In this document: piece by piece, positions 1 to 5,966 of the stretch
How the letters are laid out: the number at the start of each line of letters is the position of its first letter
How positions within the stretch are numbered: the first letter of the stretch is position 1
Assembly: GCA_018667995.1 (NCBI GenBank)
Contig: JABIQT010000823.1
Span: 1 to 9,763 of the forward strand
Direction of reading: 5' to 3'
Length of the DNA: 9,763 bases
Source: Candidatus Latescibacterota bacterium
GTDB lineage: Bacteria; JAAXHH01; JABIQT01
Made by a program: the position numbers and the translations under genes
Notes under the pieces: model-generated
Seen by the model: only the letters and a program-made list of their open reading frames with translations
Told to the model about the DNA's origin: nothing
Database searches by the model: none

Positions 1-67
1 GCAAAGGCCGCACCGCCTCCGTATAGAAGAAGTCGGCAAGACTAAGTCCTTTGGTAAATTCGTGCAT
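1..67 (-). CDS. Start of a further gene, possibly a DUF4037-family protein (3' end outside window)
   Basis: An ATG at 67-65 opens a frame that stays open to the window edge, giving 22 complete codons beginning MHEFTKGLSLADFFYTEAVR. It starts only 4 bases after the TGA stop of the GT4 gene upstream, the spacing expected for translational coupling within one operon. The Shine-Dalgarno sequence is weak. The pattern of a short lead, then G-L-x-L-x-x-x-F-Y-x-E-A-V-R-P-L, resembles the N-terminus I recall for DUF4037 proteins, which are predicted nucleotidyltransferase-like proteins of unknown role. That resemblance rests on memory and on a very short stretch. What is firm is an open, well-placed start in the same direction as its neighbours. 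The family call is tentative and no function is assigned. Confidence 0.55.
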   Translation of the reverse strand, partial: MHEFTKGLSLADFFYTEAVRPL

Positions 68-71
68 GGGG

Positions 72-1202
72 TCACTCGCCCGCGAGACATTCTGCGTAGA
101 CTATCTCGATCTTTCGGATCATCACATCCAAATCGAATTTCTCTCTCGCCTGATTCCTACCGGCCGCAGCGATCCGCTGTCTCGTTTCTGAATCCTCCAA
201 AATCCGCAGAACAGAGTTCGCCATTGCCGAATCATCTTCCGGAGGTACCGTGTAGCCTGTTATGCCATCTTCGATGATGTCAAGGGTGCCATCGGAATTA
301 GACGAGACAGATGGGACGCCCATGGCCATTGCCTCGATCAATGTAGCCCCCAAACCTTCAGCATGGGACGGGAAAATAAAAACATCCATAGCGTTAAGCA
401 AGGCTGGTATATCTGTTCTAAAACCAGTGAATACCACTTGATCAGTTAGTCCCAGTGAGACCGTTAGATCTCTGATGGATCGAAAATAGGCTTCTTCACC
501 GAAACTGGCATCTCCCACAATCAGGAACCTAAAACGACGTTTTGAATCCACAGCGAGCACACGCTTGGCGGATCTCAAAAAAGTCTCCAGGCCCTTACCT
601 GGCGAAACGCGACCCACTGTTCCCACGACTGTGTCTTGATCCGGTATTCCTAACTCACTGAGAACCGCCTTGCGGCTGTACATCTTGGGCTCATACCGGT
701 CAAGGTCCAGGGCGTGGTGAATTGTGGTGACGCGTTCAGAAGGTATGGCACACGTTTCAATGACATTCTTTCGGAGTACCTCTGACACCGTAATCACCCG
801 CTTGACATGACTGTACAAATACCTATGAAGGGGATCGCGTTTGTTGACATATGATCCCACATGCTTCGTCAGGATAAGCGTCCCCGTTCCCGCGCACACG
901 GCCGCCGGCACAATCTGCCATAGGTCTCTGGATAAATGGAGATGCAGTATATCTGGCCGTTCGGACTTGAGAATGTTATAGAGACGGAGTGTTTGTCTTG
1001 GATTAAAATATCCACCGATGGGCGCTGTGAGAGTCTTCACTCCGCGCACGCTCATCTCGTGGCCGATTTTGCCATCAGGATGGCAGACCGCTATTACGTC
1101 GTGTCCCTGCTGCTTCAATTTGGAGGCAACAATAGGCACGTGCATCTCCGTCCCGCCCCAAGCCAGAGAGGAGCATATCTGGAGAATTCGTAAAGGTGGC
1201 AT
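72..1202 (-). CDS. GT4-family (GT-B fold) glycosyltransferase
   Basis: A 376-residue cytoplasmic or membrane-associated glycosyltransferase that probably moves a sugar from a nucleotide-sugar donor to a glycan or lipid-linked acceptor. The N-terminal acceptor half begins RILQICSSLAWGGTE, with the GGTE loop at residues 16-19, and includes ITVSE near 137-141. The C-terminal donor half begins VGTVGRVSPGKG (193-204) and contains FTGFRTDIPALLNAMDVFIFPS (258-279). The EX7E motif typical of retaining GT4 enzymes is complete, with E282 and E290 in EGLGATLIE. Length is normal for the family. No signal peptide or transmembrane segment is seen. It starts 54 bases after the radical SAM gene; the Shine-Dalgarno is poor, but the start fits the usual beginning of the fold. 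Donor sugar, acceptor and linkage cannot be read from the sequence. Family call is secure. Confidence 0.93.
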   Translation of the reverse strand: MPPLRILQICSSLAWGGTEMHVPIVASKLKQQGHDVIAVCHPDGKIGHEMSVRGVKTLTAPIGGYFNPRQTLRLYNILKSERPDILHLHLSRDLWQIVPAAVCAGTGTLILTKHVGSYVNKRDPLHRYLYSHVKRVITVSEVLRKNVIETCAIPSERVTTIHHALDLDRYEPKMYSRKAVLSELGIPDQDTVVGTVGRVSPGKGLETFLRSAKRVLAVDSKRRFRFLIVGDASFGEEAYFRSIRDLTVSLGLTDQVVFTGFRTDIPALLNAMDVFIFPSHAEGLGATLIEAMAMGVPSVSSNSDGTLDIIEDGITGYTVPPEDDSAMANSVLRILEDSETRQRIAAAGRNQAREKFDLDVMIRKIEIVYAECLAGE

Positions 1203-1256
1203 GCAGTGCCCCGATGAAATAGAGGAGACGTGGACGCCCAGTCAATACAGGGAGGA

Positions 1257-2318
1257 TTAATCAGCCGTGGAAGGTACAGTCGGTTGCGCGGTGGGTATTT
1301 TGGGACGAAGTGGATCCTCGGCTTCCCCATCCTTCCACAGATAATGCCAAGAGCATTCGGTCTGGAAGATATAGTTATTGCACTGACTGCAGATATCCAG
1401 ATCCTGATAGCGACCGTCAATCATTTTCTGCCGAACATCATTGAGTGCCTGTCCATTCCAGATGTCTCTAATGGATTCTTTGCTGACGTCGCCTACAACG
1501 ACCTTAAAGTCAAAATCCAGACAACAGATCGAGACCTTGCCGTCGTGGGCGATTACAAATTCCTCAAATGGGTGTTTGCAGGGAAATGTGAATCCACCGA
1601 CTGTGGAGGCGTTCTCCATCTCACCCGTATTTCGGTCTTCAACGCTGCCGGTCCAAGTGGTATAGCTCTGAACTACGACATTGTCAGCAGCGTGTCTCCA
1701 CTGAGTCTTAAAATCCTCTATCTCTGACGCAGTCTCATCCATATTGATAATTGTGACCGTTATCTCTGGTTTCCGGCTGCCCGATTCTCGTTTCAATGAC
1801 ATCAAATGTCTGGCATTGCTCGCCACCTGATCGTAATCCAGACCTATTCGGACACCTTCAAAGGTTTCCTTAGTAGCGCCATCGATGTCAATGTTGATCT
1901 TGTCGAGACCGGAGTCGATGATCTCGCGTGCCCGTTCGGCATTGAGCAACGATCCATTTGTGCTCACATTTACCGGTACCGAGGGAATCCGGCTCTTCGT
2001 GTACTTAATCATCTCTACAAGCTGCTTGTTTATGAAGGGCTCTCCAAACATAAATGGCTGAATCAATTTGACACTACGAGAATGCTCCGCGCATTCGTCG
2101 ATGATTTTCTCGTACAAATCAGATGCCATGTTGCCTTTGGATCTCGTGAGCAGTTCACGGGGGCACATAATGCAGTCGGCATTGCAGTGACTAGACGACT
2201 CAATACTGATGACCTCGGGAAACCTCAGTTTGCGGCCCACCACAACACCGCGCACGGCCTTCTGCAGTGATGTGGACTTCGAAAGTGACTTGAATAGATT
2301 GGTCTTAAGGCCCATCAT
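1257..2318 (-). CDS. Radical SAM protein with C-terminal SPASM-type domain
   Basis: A 353-residue radical SAM enzyme. The cluster-binding CX3CX2C motif is C45, C49 and C52 (CNADCIMCP), after a region of about 30 residues that may be basic and membrane-contacting. GEPF (92-95) and STNGSLL (119-125) match the conserved GGEP-like and later core motifs of the barrel. The C-terminal part has C247-X12-G260-X4-C265, which fits the SPASM rule C-X9-15-G-X4-C, followed by C266, C310-X2-C313 and C322. It therefore probably binds at least one auxiliary 4Fe-4S cluster. The C-terminal cysteine set is shorter than the full seven-cysteine SPASM pattern. The start overlaps the upstream GT2 gene by 14 bases, and AAAGGA lies 5 bases before the ATG; a second ATG follows directly. 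SPASM proteins act on peptides, sugars or other small molecules. The setting between glycosyltransferases favours a glycan-related substrate, but that is inference. Confidence 0.92.
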   Translation of the reverse strand: MMGLKTNLFKSLSKSTSLQKAVRGVVVGRKLRFPEVISIESSSHCNADCIMCPRELLTRSKGNMASDLYEKIIDECAEHSRSVKLIQPFMFGEPFINKQLVEMIKYTKSRIPSVPVNVSTNGSLLNAERAREIIDSGLDKINIDIDGATKETFEGVRIGLDYDQVASNARHLMSLKRESGSRKPEITVTIINMDETASEIEDFKTQWRHAADNVVVQSYTTWTGSVEDRNTGEMENASTVGGFTFPCKHPFEEFVIAHDGKVSICCLDFDFKVVVGDVSKESIRDIWNGQALNDVRQKMIDGRYQDLDICSQCNNYIFQTECSWHYLWKDGEAEDPLRPKIPTAQPTVPSTAD

Positions 2319-3195
2319 TCAAATCCTTTCTGCCACCGAAATCAAATTCATCATCCCCACCGGAGTGAAGCCTGTTATATCCAGGTTGCCGGGTCGTTAC
2401 CTCCTCCGTACGAATTGGCGGAAACCACCCGTTTCCCTGCCTATGCCGCATTTGATATTCCCAAATCTTGGCGTAACCAATCATCTGTGATACCGAAGAG
2501 AGCATACAAAGCAAGAAGCCATTTATGCCGTCACGAAAACCGGATTTGACGACGTATAGCTTCCAGAATGTACCCAATGGTGCGAGGGCAATGTGCATCC
2601 AGCTAATCCGCCTATTCGGGCGCGCTCGCAACCGATTCCGTACCTCGATTGATGTATATTCATTTGATTTCTCAAAATACTGAAAGAGACTCTTATATGC
2701 ATCGTGGCTCATGAAATTGGTGAGTCGAGCCACGGTGCCAGTTACAACGAACCCCTCATGCACTTGGGTATCGGTGACTTGAGTGCTTGATCTCCTGAAG
2801 AGCCGAAGCGGGCGATCGTCCTGCCACCCGCAGTAACGAATTTCCCTACCGAGAAACTTGTTCTTCCGTAAGATATGAAATCCATCAGGCGCATCAGGTG
2901 ACCCGATAACCTGAAGTATCTCGTCCCGTAACGATTCAGGGATCTGTTCATCAGCATCGATATTCAAGACCCACGGAGCCGTCGCGAGATCAAGAGCTCT
3001 CTGCTTCTGCTGTCCGCTGCCTTGTCTCTCCATCAAATGTACGTGGGACGTATATCGTTGGCAGATAGCTACGGTGTCGTCCGTGCTCCCACAATCCACA
3101 ACCACAATCTCGTCAGCCCATGCCACACTTTCGAGGCAAGCCGCGATGTCTGGTTCCTCATTGTAGGTGATGATTATGACAGTCAGGGCGGACAT
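2305..3195 (-). CDS. GT2-family glycosyltransferase, WaaE/KdtX-like
   Basis: A 296-residue GT-A fold glycosyltransferase. It opens with TVIIITYNEE (5-14), then WADEIVVVDCGSTDDT (26-41), both hallmarks of GT2. The metal and nucleotide-sugar binding DxD is D80-A-D82 in LNIDADE. KNKFLGREIRYCGWQDDRPLRLFRR (111-135) and VHEGF (145-149) follow the pattern of the WaaE/KdtX group, which adds glucose to the inner core of lipooligosaccharide in Gram-negatives. Residues about 210-245 form a hydrophobic stretch likely to sit on the membrane. The last 45 or so residues are hydrophilic and Gly/Asp-rich and look like a lineage-specific tail. The gene starts 100 bases after the polyprenyl synthase stop with no clear Shine-Dalgarno, but no other in-frame start lies nearby. 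Fold and group are clear; the actual sugar and acceptor are not. Confidence 0.92.
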   Translation of the reverse strand: MSALTVIIITYNEEPDIAACLESVAWADEIVVVDCGSTDDTVAICQRYTSHVHLMERQGSGQQKQRALDLATAPWVLNIDADEQIPESLRDEILQVIGSPDAPDGFHILRKNKFLGREIRYCGWQDDRPLRLFRRSSTQVTDTQVHEGFVVTGTVARLTNFMSHDAYKSLFQYFEKSNEYTSIEVRNRLRARPNRRISWMHIALAPLGTFWKLYVVKSGFRDGINGFLLCMLSSVSQMIGYAKIWEYQMRHRQGNGWFPPIRTEEVTTRQPGYNRLHSGGDDEFDFGGRKDLNDGP

Positions 3196-3247
3196 AAGCG
3201 GTAGGTCGGTTGAATCCGGCCATTGATCGCTCGAGCCGAAAGGACGG

Positions 3248-3259
3248 GTGCAAGTGCAA
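3248..3259 (-). repeat. Tandem TTGCAC hexamer in the gap before the GT2 gene
   Basis: The 100-base gap between the polyprenyl synthase stop and the GT2 start holds two abutting copies of TTGCAC read on the minus strand. Each resembles a -35 element, but no acceptable -10 hexamer lies 16-18 bases downstream. Otherwise the gap shows only a weak 5-bp hairpin (CAAGG/CCTTG with an 11-base loop) and no terminator. I take the polyprenyl synthase and GT2 genes as possibly co-transcribed. Confidence 0.4.
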
Positions 3260-3295
3260 GGGTAAGTTCGTGCCTTGGTGGGGGATGCTCAGCGG

Positions 3296-4267
3296 CTACT
3301 TCTCGCGATTGACGGCGTAGTCAGCCATCGCGAGAAGAGATTCCTTTGCCGGCGATTCCTGGATACCCACTAATTCGGCTTTAGCCGCGGCGCTATATTC
3401 CAGAGCTCTAAATCTGGCATATTCTATACCACCGTTTTTGTGTGTGAAATCAACGATCGTTGGCCACGAGTCGTCGCTCCACTCACCATTCAACAGGCCA
3501 CGGATTTGCGCGTTCTCTGAAGGAGATGCCTTTTCAAGGGCCCTGATCAAGGGAAGCGTTACAGTACCGGCCTGTGCGTCATTCCCAGTAGGTTTTCCGA
3601 TAGTCTCTTCATCACCGACATAGTCAAGAACGTCATCCGTGATTTGAAACGCTTTACCAAGAAACTCGCCATATTTCCTGAAACTCTCCGCTATATCTGC
3701 AGAGCCACTGGTGAGGTATGCTCCGACCTCGCAACCAGAAGCCATGAGTGACGCGGTCTTGTCGCTTATAATATTGAAATACTGTTCTTCACTAATACCT
3801 GGATCAAAGCCATGGGTGGCCTGCAGCAACTCACCTTTGCTCAGTCGCTCCGTACACTTAGAGATCGTGCTCATCATATCCCTGGATTCCATCAATACAA
3901 TAAGACACAACGCCCTCGATAGGAGATAATCGCCCATGAGCACCGAAACATGATTGTCCCAAATGGAATTCAGGGAAGGAGAACCGCGGCGTAAGGCGGC
4001 TTCATCAACAACATCGTCATGTACCAAGGTAGCCGTATGAATCAGCTCAATGATCGCTGCGACTCGAATGGCATCTCCACCCGGTTTTCCGTGAGTTGAT
4101 GCGGCTAGCAGAACAAGAGCAGGCCTGAGCCTCTTTCCCTTGGTTTTTATCAGGTGATCCGCTATCTGATCGATGATATCAATCTTGGACTCAAACGTCG
4201 CTTTGAAGTCAATCTCAAACGCCGCCAGATCATCTTCGACGGGCGCGATGATAGATTTTACATCCAT
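3296..4267 (-). CDS. Long-chain trans-polyprenyl diphosphate synthase
   Basis: A 323-residue (E)-prenyl chain elongase that adds isopentenyl diphosphate units to an allylic diphosphate. The first Asp-rich motif is D84-D-V-V-D88 followed by RRG at 93-95; the second is D211-D-V-L-D215. GKRLRPALVLL (44-54) and GNDAQAGTVTLPLI (228-241) are also typical. The residue five positions before the first motif is Ala79 and the next is Thr80. Short-chain enzymes carry bulky aromatic residues there, so a long product of roughly C30-C50 is expected. An earlier in-frame ATG at 4315 would add 16 residues. I prefer 4267 because AGGAG sits 5 bases before it and because the likely transcription start falls almost on the 4315 codon. 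The product could be a quinone side chain for the adjacent complex I, or a polyprenyl precursor for glycan carriers. Enzyme class is secure; the chain length is inferred. Confidence 0.93.
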   Translation of the reverse strand: MDVKSIIAPVEDDLAAFEIDFKATFESKIDIIDQIADHLIKTKGKRLRPALVLLAASTHGKPGGDAIRVAAIIELIHTATLVHDDVVDEAALRRGSPSLNSIWDNHVSVLMGDYLLSRALCLIVLMESRDMMSTISKCTERLSKGELLQATHGFDPGISEEQYFNIISDKTASLMASGCEVGAYLTSGSADIAESFRKYGEFLGKAFQITDDVLDYVGDEETIGKPTGNDAQAGTVTLPLIRALEKASPSENAQIRGLLNGEWSDDSWPTIVDFTHKNGGIEYARFRALEYSAAAKAELVGIQESPAKESLLAMADYAVNREK

Positions 4268-4272
4268 GAATA

Positions 4273-4277
4273 CTCCT
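4273..4277 (-). promoter_or_regulatory. Shine-Dalgarno AGGAG deciding the polyprenyl synthase start
   Basis: AGGAG on the minus strand, 5 bases from the ATG at 4267-4265. It is the strongest ribosome-binding site in the window, and it supports the shorter form of the synthase over the in-frame ATG at 4315. Confidence 0.8.
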
Positions 4278-4326
4278 GCATGGCACGGCTCCAGAGTACT
4301 TTTGACCGGTATCATAAATCTGCCCC

Positions 4327-4355
4327 AACATAGCGGGAATGCACTTGAGTGTCAA
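4327..4355 (-). promoter_or_regulatory. Sigma70-type promoter for the polyprenyl synthase and downstream genes
   Basis: On the minus strand a perfect -35 hexamer TTGACA (4355-4350) is followed after exactly 17 bases by TATGTT (4332-4327), which matches 4 of 6 bases of the -10 consensus. Transcription would start near 4320 and leave a leader of about 50 bases before the AGGAG-preceded ATG at 4267. It lies in the only sizeable gap in the window, between nuoN and the polyprenyl synthase, where an internal promoter is expected. No operator or riboswitch is recognisable around it. Read-through from nuo is still possible because no intrinsic terminator is seen upstream. Confidence 0.6.
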
Positions 4356-4436
4356 GGAAAATGCGGAAGACAGATGCCCTCGAAAACACCTGTTAATACC
4401 GGACTAAACAACGATTAGGAAGAAGATGATCCCGAG

Positions 4437-4470
4437 AGAATCTATATCTTACCAGTTCCCTGTAGATTCT
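4437..4470 (-). repeat. 8-bp perfect inverted repeat in the nuoN-polyprenyl synthase gap
   Basis: AGAATCTA (4437-4444) and TAGATTCT (4463-4470) are perfect reverse complements around an 18-base loop. The transcript could form a modest A/U-rich hairpin about 40 bases after the nuoN stop. No U-run follows, so it does not qualify as an intrinsic terminator. It might be a 3'-end stabilising stem or a protein-binding site, or chance. Confidence 0.35.
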
Positions 4471-4508
4471 TTCTGAAAACGGGGAGGCCGTACATGCGTG
4501 GGGGGGGC

Positions 4509-5963
4509 TTACTGCAGTAGAGATACCGCCTGCTGCGCCATCTCTATGAGGTAGGAAGGTGCTATACCCAATTGAATGATTGCGAGCGCTGATACACAGA
4601 TCGCCGCAACGCCGCCAATCGATAATCTAACAGAGGGAGTAACCACGGAAATAGGTGCGTCCTTCATGTACATCCATACGATGACTCGAAGATAGTAGAA
4701 CAGCGAGACACCACTGAACAACACACCTATAATTGCAAGGGTAATATGATCTGTTTGTATCAAGGCCGTGAAGATATAAAACTTGGCCACGAATCCGGCA
4801 GTGGGTGGAATTCCCGCCAGAGAGAACATCGCCACTGCCATGACCATGGCCGGAATTGGATGACGCTTTGCGAGACCGGCGATGTCAGTCAGGCCGTGAC
4901 AGGTATCTCCTTTGGCAGAGAGGACGGCAATGACACCGAATGCAGCCATGTTCATTAGGGTATAGATCAGAAGGTAGAAGAGGATGCTCGCACTGCCTTC
5001 CGGGCCGCCGGCAACGATGGCCAGGAGCATATAACCCGCGTGTGCGATGCTCGAATAGGCAAGAAGTCTTTTGAGATCTGTCTGTACCAGAGCCACTAGA
5101 TTGCCCACGGCAATAGTGAGCACGGCCAATCCTGAAAGGAGGGGCACCCAGTCCGGGCGCATCTGTGGAAATACAGATACGAAGACCCTAACCAAGACAG
5201 CAAAACCGGCAGCCTTTGAGCCGGTAGACATGAATGCAGAGATCGGTGTGGGCGCGCCCTGGTACACATCCGGCGTCCATGAATGAAAGGGCGCCATGGA
5301 TATTTTGAATCCGATGCCCACAAGCAGCAATCCCAGACCTGCCAGCACCAGGAGATTAGAGCCTCCGGAAGTCTGATCAGAGATCGCTGCAAAATCTGTA
5401 GACCCGGTTCCACCGTATATGAGCGCAATGCCATAGAGGATAAAACCACTCGCAAATGCACCAAGCAAGAAGTACTTCAGAGCACTTTCATTTGATTCGG
5501 ACTTCTGATATTCAATCCCGATTAGAACATAAAGCGAAATCGAAAGAACCTCGAGACTCAGGAAAAAAGTGAACAGATTCACACTGGCCGCCATGAGACT
5601 CATCCCAGATATGGCGAAGAGAATCAGTGCATAATATTCCCCACGATCGATTCGACGATGCTCCGCATAGGAAACTGAAATGAGAATGGTCAGAATCCCG
5701 CCGGCGATGAAGATGAGTGTTGAGAAGATGGTAAAGTCGTCCAGCACAGCCATGGCTGAGAGGTCAGAGAATGCTCTGGCCTCTCCCCCCCATGCGCTGG
5801 TAGCCACAATACCACATATGGCAAGAAGGCCCACTGCGATGTATAGAATAACTCGGCGCATTCCGTCAAAGAGCCCCAGGACTAGAACCAATATGGCTGA
5901 AGTCACGAGTGCGATTTGTGGTGATACTGCGCTGATATCGACTACGGGAAAAATGATTTCCAT
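4509..5963 (-). CDS. nuoN: NADH:quinone oxidoreductase subunit N
   Basis: A 484-residue inner-membrane protein of many helices, one of the three antiporter-like proton-pumping subunits of complex I and the one nearest the quinone-side module. The core HSWTPDVYQGAPTP (227-240) and LKRLLAYSSIAHAGYM (297-312) are characteristic of NuoN. The charged residues of the proton path are in place: E138 in TM5, K163, K220 in TM7, H227, K250 in TM8 and K394 in TM12. From memory these correspond to E133, K158, K217, H224, K247 and K395 of the E. coli protein. Length is normal. It starts 3 bases after the nuoM stop codon, so translation is probably coupled. This is the last nuo gene here, matching the common order L-M-N. 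Unlike NuoM, its TM7-TM8 segment is complete. Confidence 0.97.
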   Translation of the reverse strand: MEIIFPVVDISAVSPQIALVTSAILVLVLGLFDGMRRVILYIAVGLLAICGIVATSAWGGEARAFSDLSAMAVLDDFTIFSTLIFIAGGILTILISVSYAEHRRIDRGEYYALILFAISGMSLMAASVNLFTFFLSLEVLSISLYVLIGIEYQKSESNESALKYFLLGAFASGFILYGIALIYGGTGSTDFAAISDQTSGGSNLLVLAGLGLLLVGIGFKISMAPFHSWTPDVYQGAPTPISAFMSTGSKAAGFAVLVRVFVSVFPQMRPDWVPLLSGLAVLTIAVGNLVALVQTDLKRLLAYSSIAHAGYMLLAIVAGGPEGSASILFYLLIYTLMNMAAFGVIAVLSAKGDTCHGLTDIAGLAKRHPIPAMVMAVAMFSLAGIPPTAGFVAKFYIFTALIQTDHITLAIIGVLFSGVSLFYYLRVIVWMYMKDAPISVVTPSVRLSIGGVAAICVSALAIIQLGIAPSYLIEMAQQAVSLLQ

Positions 5964-5966
5964 GGT

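Larger units (their letters stand above)
4268..4508. other. Intergenic gap between nuoN and the polyprenyl synthase
   Basis: This 241-base gap is the longest non-coding stretch. Read on the minus strand, it has in order a run of eight C just after the nuoN TAA stop (4507-4500), the inverted repeat at 4437-4470, the promoter at 4327-4355 and the AGGAG site. No convincing small gene is seen; the overlapping plus-strand frames run antisense into the synthase. No intrinsic terminator is recognised. Confidence 0.7.

Noticed and set aside
1230-1727. Plus-strand open frame of 165 codons
   Set aside because: It is antisense to the radical SAM gene, whose CX3CX2C and SPASM motifs are intact; the plus-strand translation shows no recognisable domain.
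1806-2270. Plus-strand open frame of 154 codons
   Set aside because: Antisense to the N-terminal half of the radical SAM gene; no domain or plausible ribosome-binding context.
3245-3285. Possible sigma54 promoter (GGCACG ... TTGCA) before the GT2 gene
   Set aside because: The GG and GC elements are separated by 15 bases, while sigma54 promoters need about 10.
5096-5464. Minus-strand open frame of 122 codons in another frame inside nuoN
   Set aside because: It lies wholly within nuoN, which is full length and conserved in its own frame.
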